In this document: positions 37,324-45,639 of the stretch, in pieces
How the letters are laid out: each line of letters starts with the position of its first letter
Numbering within the stretch: the stretch's first letter is position 1
Position numbers and translations under genes: made by a program
Notes under the pieces: generated by a model
The model's database searches: none
What the model was told of the DNA's origin: nothing
What the model saw: the letters and a program-made list of their open reading frames with translations, nothing else
Assembly: GCF_030161395.1 (NCBI RefSeq)
Contig: NZ_BSST01000001.1
Coordinates: 1,240,001-1,304,000, forward strand
Length of the DNA: 64,000 nucleotides
Reading direction: 5' to 3'
DNA from: Thalassotalea insulae
GTDB lineage: Bacteria; Pseudomonadota; Gammaproteobacteria; Enterobacterales; Alteromonadaceae

Positions 37324-40209
37324 CTAGTTTTCTTTAATTTCGACATTGTCGATTAAATAGACTGCACCATTAGCTTTACCCCAAGTTGGAAAAACCATTA
37401 ATAGTTTAATATTGGCTAAATCCAATCCTTGACCCGCTAATGTCTCCAGCGGGAAGGTAAAATGCTGCCATTGGTCTAATTGAGGCGAGACCCCTTCGTT
37501 ACTGGTCAATAACTCAACTTCTGCGGCCGTAGCGGCATTAGGACTTTCTAACTTAACAAACCATTGTGCGCTACTATCCACAGGTGCTGCCAGCAATTTT
37601 AAATCAAATTCTAAAGTACCATTAGTGATAGTTGATGCATCATGCGCTATTGTCGCTTGAAAACCAGAAACGGTCGACGTCGAGTTAAAACTAACTTCGA
37701 CTACGGCGCCATTATCACTGTCAGTCGTTTCAGTTAAGGTCGCGCCACCACAACAATCCCACAACGTCCAGTTGCTATCGATACTATCACTATAAATAGT
37801 AATGGCACCTACAGTTTCAGACGGTTTTTCTGGCGCCACATAGGTACTATTCCAAACAATATTATCCACTTGGAATGTGACATTCGCTTGTTGATCATTT
37901 GCCGGCAATAACACTATGCCTGTGTTAACCGAAGTAATATCTAAGCCAGAGGTTATTAAATCTGCTACAGAGATGCTAACGTGTTCCCATACACCATCCC
38001 CCACTTTGCCAAGTGATTGATCGCCTGATGAACACGGATAGACACAATCCACTTTAAATACCATGCCTGAGGTATTATCTGCGTAATCAGTCACTTTAAT
38101 ATCAAAGGCAAGTTCGCCTGAGGCAAATGCGCTCATGTCCAGGCTTTGTGATGACTGAATATATAACACGCCATTGGCATCAGAATCACTAAAACTGACC
38201 TCTAATACCTTACCGCGAGTACTATCATCGCTATCAACTAATTGCCAGTTTATATGATTGCTTGAACTGCCATCAAAATAATCAGTGTTACTGACAGTAT
38301 CCCATGCACCTACACCTTTATCCCAAACGTTAGTATTAACGTCGTCCATCAACACTTCCAGTTGCTCAGATTCAATCTCAATTGAAGGCGCTTCAATACC
38401 ACAACCATTTTGCTCTTTATGGCCACAGATTAAACGAACATTATCCAGATTAACTTTTGCAGCAGCGCCAAATTCAATAACAAATAAGTTAACGACCGCC
38501 GAAGTGTCTAACCCTTGTTCACCTGGTGTTGCCACCAAATCATTTACTGGCACCGAAATTTGCTGCCATTGATCAAGTTTCAAATCAGCGATATTCAATG
38601 TTTTATAACCTAGCGCAGGCCAGCCGCTATCCATCTTAATGGTAATGCTGCTATCAAGGTCTGTGGCACTGCTATCAATATATAGTTCAAACTTTAGCTC
38701 ACCGGCATATAACTTCCATGGCTCCGCTGATGTTCCCATACCAAATAATTTAAAGCTTTTACCATCAACGGCATTAATGGCGACATTGCCCATATTCGAC
38801 GTGGTAATTTCAAGTACTTGATCATGTTCTCCACCACCGTCAACTGATGCTAATGAAATTGCGCCACCATTATCCCAGGCAACCTGAGCTTGTAGCTCAC
38901 GCGTCACGGCTTCTCCCTCTACTTGCCAAGTCAGCAAATCACCACCTTCGGAATAAAGTAGGTACTCGGCTCGAGAAAATTGAGATGCCGGATGTTCAGG
39001 TACCGTGGAGTTAATATTATCAGCACAACCACTACCATCTTCTAACCCTGCGCTACATTCATAGACTCGCACATAATCAACCAGCATTTGCGCCGGAAAC
39101 TCCGTAATTTCATCAGGCGAACCAGGCCAAAAACCACCGATAGCCAAGTTAAAAATTAAATGAAATTTTTGATCATAAGGCGCATTTTCGGGGTAGACAT
39201 ACCCCTGTTCACTATTTTTGTAAAAATAGCTCCACCAGGTATCAGACTTTATTGTGGTGTAATGTAAATCGTCGATATACCAACGGATCTCATCTTTTTC
39301 CCACTCTATGGCATATAAATGATAGTCGTCAGTCACATTGAGCTCTACCGTATTGCCTTCATTTACGTTCATTGGCCATGCCATACCATAGTGCAAATTG
39401 CCATGAGTTGCCTGATTTGCATCTACTGTCGGGCTCACCACTTCCATAATGTCAATTTCACCGCCTGATGCCCAACCACCATATTGACTGTCGGTAGGTA
39501 ACATCCAAAATGCTGACCATACCCCTTGTCCAAGAGGTGCTTTGATACGCGCCTCAATTCGGCCATATTTCACATCGACCTTATGGTCTGAACGCATACG
39601 ACCAGAGGTATAGCCATATCCGTTACTCTGTTCTTTTTTGGCGGTAATGACTAAATTGCCATCACTGACGGTAATATTCTCTTGCTGATACCACTGCAGT
39701 TCATTATTTCCCCAACCAACAAGGCCATACTGTGAGCCATCACCGGTTTCAATATTCCAGTTTTCACTTTTTAACGTTTCACCATCAAATTCATCACTCC
39801 AAACCAGTTGCCACGGTGAGGCTTTCAATTCCACTGTAATAGAAAATGATTGCGTGGTTTCATTACTGCCATCTGAAACGGTTAATGTAATGTCATAAAC
39901 ACCCACGTCTTCCGCTGATGGTGTGCCTGATAGCTCACCTGTACTCGCTTCAAACGACAACCAGCTTGGTAAATTGGCCGCTGTAAATGTTAAGGTATCT
40001 TCACTATCTTTATCGCTCGCTTGAAGCGTGTAGGTATAAAGCTCGCCAGTCTTTACCGAGGTAATGGCTTGTGAGTCAATCACCGGAGTAAACGATTGCT
40101 CGACGTTATTATCGCTTGAGGTAGAATCGGATCCACAGCCCAATAACAGTGCGGAGCATAATAAGCTGGCGTACTTTGTGCCAGTTAAAAAAGTAGTCTT
40201 TGTCTTCAT
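37324..40209 (-). CDS. Multidomain GH16 laminarinase lipoprotein with binding modules
   Basis: A 961-residue lipoprotein with lipobox LLGC (Cys25). Domain order: a Ser-rich linker; an Ig/cadherin-like putative domain (about 40-127, 'LPSWLSFEASTGELSGTPSAEDVG' type, in pieces LPSWLSFEASTG and GTPSAEDVG); GH16 (about 133-390, catalytic Glu251, Asp253, Glu256 in EIDIME); then three beta-sandwich, CBM-like modules (about 410-600, 620-790 and 800-960). The latter two share 'LEFDLKL'/'LAFDIKV' and 'VDNIVWN'/'IDNVEIKEN' patterns, suggesting duplication. It is probably outer-membrane anchored and cell-surface exposed for polysaccharide capture and cleavage. Confidence 0.9.
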   Translation of the reverse strand: MKTKTTFLTGTKYASLLCSALLLGCGSDSTSSDNNVEQSFTPVIDSQAITSVKTGELYTYTLQASDKDSEDTLTFTAANLPSWLSFEASTGELSGTPSAEDVGVYDITLTVSDGSNETTQSFSITVELKASPWQLVWSDEFDGETLKSENWNIETGDGSQYGLVGWGNNELQWYQQENITVSDGNLVITAKKEQSNGYGYTSGRMRSDHKVDVKYGRIEARIKAPLGQGVWSAFWMLPTDSQYGGWASGGEIDIMEVVSPTVDANQATHGNLHYGMAWPMNVNEGNTVELNVTDDYHLYAIEWEKDEIRWYIDDLHYTTIKSDTWWSYFYKNSEQGYVYPENAPYDQKFHLIFNLAIGGFWPGSPDEITEFPAQMLVDYVRVYECSAGLEDGSGCADNINSTVPEHPASQFSRAEYLLYSEGGDLLTWQVEGEAVTRELQAQVAWDNGGAISLASVDGGGEHDQVLEITTSNMGNVAINAVDGKSFKLFGMGTSAEPWKLYAGELKFELYIDSSATDLDSSITIKMDSGWPALGYKTLNIADLKLDQWQQISVPVNDLVATPGEQGLDTSAVVNLFVIEFGAAAKVNLDNVRLICGHKEQNGCGIEAPSIEIESEQLEVLMDDVNTNVWDKGVGAWDTVSNTDYFDGSSSNHINWQLVDSDDSTRGKVLEVSFSDSDANGVLYIQSSQSLDMSAFASGELAFDIKVTDYADNTSGMVFKVDCVYPCSSGDQSLGKVGDGVWEHVSISVADLITSGLDITSVNTGIVLLPANDQQANVTFQVDNIVWNSTYVAPEKPSETVGAITIYSDSIDSNWTLWDCCGGATLTETTDSDNGAVVEVSFNSTSTVSGFQATIAHDASTITNGTLEFDLKLLAAPVDSSAQWFVKLESPNAATAAEVELLTSNEGVSPQLDQWQHFTFPLETLAGQGLDLANIKLLMVFPTWGKANGAVYLIDNVEIKEN

Positions 40210-40280
40210 AAAATGACCTTTAGTGTATTCATTACGCGATTGCTAAATAAAGCTCCTTATTCGTTTCCCTTAGATAAGAG

Positions 40281-40304
40281 GTGATGAATAACATCATTCA
40301 TCAC
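40281..40304. other. Intercistronic hairpin between GH3 and GH16 genes
   Basis: A perfect 9-bp inverted repeat GTGATGAAT/ATTCATCAC with loop AACATC. It lacks a T-tract on the minus strand, so it is more likely an RNA-stability or processing element than a terminator, or an unidentified operator. Confidence 0.45.
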
Positions 40305-40334
40305 ACTATGTGCTTTATTTACTTTCGATATGGA

Positions 40335-42899
40335 TTACTGACAGCGAATATCAGCGTTACTCGCAGAATTAGGGACTAGAGCAATGTCAGCAAAACTCAG
40401 TGACAATGTTCCTGCCGTCATTAACTTAAATGGAGAGTACACTTTAGCGGCGTCTAAACCATTTTTAGTAAAACAGGCAAGATCAACGGTCACCGTCTGC
40501 CATTGATTCAATTCCATCGTTTCTAGCTGATTTGTGACATCAACATCCGCCTGACATTCACTTTCACAGGCCATTACTAACGACACTTTGTCAGAGGGTT
40601 TTTGCTCGATTTTTAGATTAATAGATAAAGCCGATTTCAACTCAACATAACTGCGGATATCTTCCGGGAAGCTAGCGCTGAAATAAATAGCTGCGGGTTC
40701 ACTACCATCAAAGACCACAGCACGGGCATCTTCTTGGACATTCTTATCAATGGCTTTATAGGAGATAGCCCCCATTTTTTGAACATTAGAGTTAATCTGT
40801 GTGGCTTCATTAGCAGACTGTAAAAATGCCAGCCAAGGCTTTTGCACGGCGCGATTAAATATTTTAAGCGACGAAAGTTTTTCTAAACGTTGTTCTGACT
40901 TTTCATTAAGTTCATCGGATAACTGACTATCTTGGCTATAATCCAATCCATAACCGTAGGGCAACAACGGCTGATAGTCTTGATCAAAACGATTAACACT
41001 GGTTTGTTCAGCTGTAGCTGGCCAGGTAAATGACAATCTGCCTGTAAAATCATAATCGATTTCACCATTTGCTTTTTGAAAAAGAACATCGCTGATGGCT
41101 GCGCCTTCTGAACCAGGTAACCATGCGGCAACAAAAGCATCAGACGCATTAAGTTCTGCATTTACCCACATAGGTCTGCCACTGATAAAGACAGAGACCA
41201 CTGGAATACCTTGTGCTTTTAAACGTTTAAGTAATGCTAAGTCTTTTTTGTTACCACGCTGATATTCCAGGTTGTCAATATCACCATTGCCTTCGGCATA
41301 AGGTTCTTCGCCAAAAACTACGATAGCAACATCTGGTTTTTGCTTAAAATTACCATCGACATCAAACTGCAACGAACCATCACCGTTAGCAAGTTTTGCC
41401 TTAATACCATCGTAAATAGAGCTACCGCCAGGAAAATCAGTATTACTATTGCCTGTGCCCTGCCAAGTAATGGTCCAGCCACCGGATTGCTTACCGATAT
41501 TGTCAGCCGCATCACCGGCCACCAAAATATTCTGATGACGACTTAAAGGCAGCAAGTGATTATTGTTTTTCAGCAACACTAATGATTCACGTACCGCCTG
41601 ACGAGCAACTTCTCTATGTGGTTCACTGCCAATCAATGCTGTTTTACCCGATAACGGACGATTAGCGGGGCTCGATTTATCAAACAAACCTGCTCGTACC
41701 TTCACTCGCAAGATACGACTGACAGCATCGTCGATACGCGCCATAGGAATAACACCACCTTTAACCTGCGCAACGGTATTTTCATATAAAGGCTTCCAGG
41801 CTCCTGTCGGTACCATATAAACATCTAGACCGGCATTTGCCGCTTGCGGACAACTTTCATTGCTACAGCCTTTAATTTGCCCATGACCATTCCAATCACC
41901 AACGACAAAGCCATCAAAACCCATGCGGTCTTTTAACACGTCGGTTAATAAATACTTGTTGCCGTGATTTTTCTTACCATGCCAACTGTTAAATGATGCC
42001 ATCACCGATTGAGCACCTACGGTCAGGCCACTGACATACCCCTGACCATGAATATCCAATAATTCTTGCTCAGAGGCTAAATTATTGCCTTGATCATCAC
42101 CACCTTCAGTACCGCCATCACCAATAAAATGTTTAACTGTGCTGATCACGCGCTGATCGCTGAGAAAATCTTTATCAGCGGCGCCTTGTAAGCCTTTAAC
42201 GATCGCAGCAGAATATTTACCCACGATCTCAGGATCTTCAGAATAACCTTCATAGGTACGACCCCATCGATCATCTCGTACCACGGCAACCGTAGGCGCA
42301 AAAACCCAATCGATACCGGTTACCATGACTTCACGCGCCGTCACTTGAGCAATTTTTTCAATTAACTCAGGGTTATTCATCGCACCTAATCCGATGTTAT
42401 GTGGAAATAAGGTTGCACCGATAACATTGTTATGACCATGAACAGCATCCGTTCCCCACATGGTAGGAATACTCGAGCCATCAAGTGAATCATCAACAGA
42501 CGCCTGATACATGGCTTCCGCTAACGCAATCCAGTCTTGCGGCGTAGCATGCTTATCGTTATTGGGAAAAGAGCCACCACCGTTAAGATACGAGCCAAAG
42601 CCATATTTACGCATGTCTTCAACCGTAATATCTTTAATTTCCGGTTGCATCATTTGGGCAACTTTTTGCTCAATTGTCATTGTTGACAATAACGCCGCCA
42701 CTTTTTGCTCGACTACAGGAGATTTTTTAACCGCAAAGTCCAGTTCAGGCCAGATGGTAATATCCGGCTGAAATCTGTGTTCTGCCACTTTGTTTTCAAC
42801 TTTTTTACTTTGCTGACTATGACAGCCAATTAACACACTTAAAAAAGCTAATGTCAGACAAGTTGTACGTGAGAATTTCAATTGTTGAGTAGATAGCAT
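40335..42899 (-). CDS. GH3 exo-beta-glucosidase lipoprotein (ExoP/BglX-like)
   Basis: An 854-residue lipoprotein (lipobox LIGC, Cys26). The GH3 N-terminal barrel has 'MWGTDAVHGHNNVIGATLFPHNIGLG' (in parts) and the nucleophile aspartate in 'GFDGFVVGDWNGHGQ'. The alpha/beta sandwich domain has 'ESLVLLKNNNHLLPL' and 'FGEEPYAEGNGD'. The extra C-terminal beta domain (about 690-854) resembles that of marine ExoP exo-1,3/1,4-beta-glucanases. It would release glucose from oligomer ends in the periplasm. It starts 8 bases after the gluP-like gene, placing it in the operator-controlled run. Confidence 0.92.
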   Translation of the reverse strand: MLSTQQLKFSRTTCLTLAFLSVLIGCHSQQSKKVENKVAEHRFQPDITIWPELDFAVKKSPVVEQKVAALLSTMTIEQKVAQMMQPEIKDITVEDMRKYGFGSYLNGGGSFPNNDKHATPQDWIALAEAMYQASVDDSLDGSSIPTMWGTDAVHGHNNVIGATLFPHNIGLGAMNNPELIEKIAQVTAREVMVTGIDWVFAPTVAVVRDDRWGRTYEGYSEDPEIVGKYSAAIVKGLQGAADKDFLSDQRVISTVKHFIGDGGTEGGDDQGNNLASEQELLDIHGQGYVSGLTVGAQSVMASFNSWHGKKNHGNKYLLTDVLKDRMGFDGFVVGDWNGHGQIKGCSNESCPQAANAGLDVYMVPTGAWKPLYENTVAQVKGGVIPMARIDDAVSRILRVKVRAGLFDKSSPANRPLSGKTALIGSEPHREVARQAVRESLVLLKNNNHLLPLSRHQNILVAGDAADNIGKQSGGWTITWQGTGNSNTDFPGGSSIYDGIKAKLANGDGSLQFDVDGNFKQKPDVAIVVFGEEPYAEGNGDIDNLEYQRGNKKDLALLKRLKAQGIPVVSVFISGRPMWVNAELNASDAFVAAWLPGSEGAAISDVLFQKANGEIDYDFTGRLSFTWPATAEQTSVNRFDQDYQPLLPYGYGLDYSQDSQLSDELNEKSEQRLEKLSSLKIFNRAVQKPWLAFLQSANEATQINSNVQKMGAISYKAIDKNVQEDARAVVFDGSEPAAIYFSASFPEDIRSYVELKSALSINLKIEQKPSDKVSLVMACESECQADVDVTNQLETMELNQWQTVTVDLACFTKNGLDAAKVYSPFKLMTAGTLSLSFADIALVPNSASNADIRCQ

Positions 42900-42907
42900 G
42901 TTTAATC

Positions 42908-44176
42908 CTAAGCCGCTTTAACTGATGGCTTACTGCCAAATAAACCAAAATAAGCGATAAAGCCATAACTGAGCATGGGTAACAGAAAAGATAATTGCAG
43001 CCCTATGACATCCGCCAGTAATCCTTGCAATAAAGGAACGATCGCTCCACCAACAATAGCTAAGCATAAGATACCTGAGCCTTGACTGGTGTATTTACCT
43101 AATCCATTAATTGCTAAACTAAATATTGTTGGAAACATAATAGAATTACATAGACCAACCAGTAAAATTGCCGACATCGCTATCTGGCCTGAAGTAAACG
43201 CCGCAATACTTATTAGCACTATCGCCGCTCCGGCATTAAATGCCAGTACTTTACCGCCAGCAAGCTTCTGCATCACCGCTGCACCGATAAAGCGCCCGAC
43301 CATAGCACCGCCCCAATAATAGGTAATATATTTTGCCGCTTCACTTTCAGCTAATCCGGCAATGCTAGGCTCAGCAAAAAAACTAACCAGAAAACTGCCA
43401 ATAGAAACTTCTGCGCCAACATAAAGAAAAATACCAACGGCACCAAGCAACAGGTGTCGATATTGCCAGGCACTACCCTCGAGTACTTGTTCCTTTTCTT
43501 GCGCTGCATTAGTCGCTGCAGTTACCTGTGGTAAGCGAATAAAATAGAATACAATTGCGATCACTAGTAAGGTCACACCGAGTAAAACATAAGGCAACTG
43601 TACAGCTTGTGCCTGCTCAGTAGCCGACATAGTATCGATGACATTTTCTAAAATTAAATAAGCACCAAAAAACGGCGCAACTGTTGTGCCTAATGAATTA
43701 AATGCCTGAGTTAAGGTCAACCGGGAGGATGCGGTTTTTGGCTTACCTAAAATACTGACATAAGGGTTTGCCGAAACCTGCAGTATTGTGATGCCACTGG
43801 CTAGTACAAAAAGCGCTAATAAAAAAATCGGATAACTTGCCTGTGCTGCCGCGGGATAAAAACCGAAACAACCAATCGCAGCAACCACTAATCCTAATAC
43901 TATGCCTTTTTGAAACCCGAGCTGTTTCACTATTTTTCCTGCCGGTAATGACACTAAAAAATAGGCGCCAAAAAAACAAAATTGCACCAACATCGCCTGG
44001 CTGTATGATAAATCAAATACCGCCTTCAAATGTGGGATCAATATATCGTTTAAGCAAGTGATAAACCCCCAGATAAAAAATAACGAAGTAAGTGCGGTTA
44101 AGGCAAAATTATAATTATTACCCTCACTAGTTGATGCTTGTTCTTCAAACTGCAAAGGTGCTGACGTACTTGCCAT
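42908..44176 (-). CDS. GluP/FucP-type sugar:H+ symporter (MFS)
   Basis: A 422-residue carrier of the FucP family with about 12 transmembrane segments. Diagnostic text: 'FFIWGFITCLNDILIPHLKAVF', 'VQFCFFGAYFLVSLPAG', 'QVSANPYVSILG' and 'RLTLTQAFNSLGTTVAP'. This matches glucose/galactose transporters more than fucose permease. It probably imports the glucose freed by GH3. It is the first gene of the minus-strand operon, divergent from lacI, with two operators between them. Confidence 0.88.
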   Translation of the reverse strand: MASTSAPLQFEEQASTSEGNNYNFALTALTSLFFIWGFITCLNDILIPHLKAVFDLSYSQAMLVQFCFFGAYFLVSLPAGKIVKQLGFQKGIVLGLVVAAIGCFGFYPAAAQASYPIFLLALFVLASGITILQVSANPYVSILGKPKTASSRLTLTQAFNSLGTTVAPFFGAYLILENVIDTMSATEQAQAVQLPYVLLGVTLLVIAIVFYFIRLPQVTAATNAAQEKEQVLEGSAWQYRHLLLGAVGIFLYVGAEVSIGSFLVSFFAEPSIAGLAESEAAKYITYYWGGAMVGRFIGAAVMQKLAGGKVLAFNAGAAIVLISIAAFTSGQIAMSAILLVGLCNSIMFPTIFSLAINGLGKYTSQGSGILCLAIVGGAIVPLLQGLLADVIGLQLSFLLPMLSYGFIAYFGLFGSKPSVKAA

Positions 44177-44272
44177 ATCTCCCCCTATGTAATGTTAGCT
44201 GTTATGACACGAGCCCGCTTCATCAGATGCTAAAAGTGATCACTAATAAAATGATCATTTGCCATCCAAAAC

Positions 44273-44286
44273 TGGAAGCGCTTCCA
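44273..44286. promoter_or_regulatory. LacI-type operator, gluP-proximal
   Basis: Perfect palindrome TGGAAGCGCTTCCA, identical to those before the TonB receptor gene. It lies 97 bases before the gluP-like start; centre to centre it is 60 bases from the second copy. Confidence 0.85.
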
Positions 44287-44332
44287 TTCTTGATCCAATA
44301 AAAATAAAAAGCAATAGATTTCACTATTTTTT

Positions 44333-44346
44333 TGGAAGCGCTTCCC
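44333..44346. promoter_or_regulatory. LacI-type operator, lacI-proximal
   Basis: TGGAAGCGCTTCCC, one base off the palindrome. It lies 103 bases before the regulator gene. Its position in the divergent region suggests autoregulation together with control of the gluP run. Confidence 0.82.
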
Positions 44347-44448
44347 AAAATATAAATGATATGCAATAGTGCTACAAACAGTAGTGCTCTGAGTTTTATT
44401 CGTGTTACAGTTATCAGGATTAAAAATTAACAAGTTCTAAGGACAAAA

Positions 44449-45447
44449 ATGGCGACCATTTATGAAGTTTCGGCACTCGCCGGTGTTTCATTATCATCAG
44501 TTTCCCGGGTACTGAATGATCATCAACATGTCAGTGAAAAAACCAAGAAAAAAGTCATGGCAGCCATGCAGGAACTTGGTTTCCGCCCTAATACTGTCGC
44601 TCGTTCACTGGCTTCCAATCGTTCAAATTGTATTGGAATTTTAGTCGATGAACTGCATGGCCCTTTCTATGGCACGATGCTAAGTGCAATTGAAACTGAG
44701 TTACGCCAAGCAGGTAAGCATACTATCGTCGCCGCAGGTCATTCCAATGAACAAAGTGAACAAGAAGGGATAGATTTTCTAATAGACCGAAATTGTGATG
44801 CTTTGATCATGTTAGTTGATGCCCTATCAAACGACTACTTGATTAAACTTAGCAATAGCAAAACCCCATTTACCGTGCTCAATAGACAGATCCCTGAGCT
44901 TGAAGGTAACTGCTTTTACCTCAATAATGAGTTGGGTGGCTATCTGGCCACCAAGCACCTGATTGACAACGGACATAAACAAATTGCCTATATTTCTGGG
45001 CCACTATCAAAGCAGGATGCGACAGACCGCTTTAATGGTCATCAACGGGCTTTACAAGAAGCAAAACTAGACTACAACCCGGCATTATTTTTTGAAGGTG
45101 ATTTTCTGATCCAAAGTGGTCGTGATGGCATGAATACGCTGTTAAAACAAAAAGCTTGTTTTACCGCACTGGCTTGTGCGAATGATGAAATGGCGGCAGG
45201 AGCGATGAAGGCAACTCGTGATCAAGGCTTTAATATTCCAGAAGATTATTCCATTATAGGCTTTGATAATGTCTTTTTTACCGAATACTTATACCCACAA
45301 TTATCAACAGTAAACTTTCCGATAAAAGACATGGCGAAAATGTCCAGTCAATGGATTCTTAAACAGGTTTATAAACATAAAGATATTGAAATCACCAATC
45401 TGTTTCAGCCAACGCTTATACCTCGGGAATCGGTTGCAAAGATTTAA
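44449..45447 (+). CDS. LacI-family transcriptional regulator of the glucan locus
   Basis: A 332-residue regulator. The HTH 'TIYEVSALAGVSLSSVSRVLND' (in parts TIYEVSALAGVS and LSSVSRVLND) and the hinge helix 'PNTVARSLASNRS' are typical. The effector domain follows, with 'LACANDEMAAGAMKA' and 'SIIGFDNVFFTEYLYPQLSTV' in pieces. LacI proteins with this hinge bind GC-centred palindromes such as GGAAGCGCTTCC, and five such sites lie in the window at three promoters of glucan genes. Inducer is presumably glucose or a laminari-oligosaccharide. Confidence 0.92.
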   Translation: MATIYEVSALAGVSLSSVSRVLNDHQHVSEKTKKKVMAAMQELGFRPNTVARSLASNRSNCIGILVDELHGPFYGTMLSAIETELRQAGKHTIVAAGHSNEQSEQEGIDFLIDRNCDALIMLVDALSNDYLIKLSNSKTPFTVLNRQIPELEGNCFYLNNELGGYLATKHLIDNGHKQIAYISGPLSKQDATDRFNGHQRALQEAKLDYNPALFFEGDFLIQSGRDGMNTLLKQKACFTALACANDEMAAGAMKATRDQGFNIPEDYSIIGFDNVFFTEYLYPQLSTVNFPIKDMAKMSSQWILKQVYKHKDIEITNLFQPTLIPRESVAKI

Positions 45448-45639
45448 TTCCAGTATTTTAAAGCGCGCCCAAATCAAGACATTAGTTTAACACAACTTTG
45501 CTCAAGGCTTGGTTTGGCGTAGTTCTCAAAACAAGCTTTCAAATGTCATCAGCTCTATTTGACACCCCCGCTATAAATACTTTTCATCAAGGCAATAAGT
45601 AGTCTATGCTTAAGGCAAATAACACCTATTTTTTAATCG

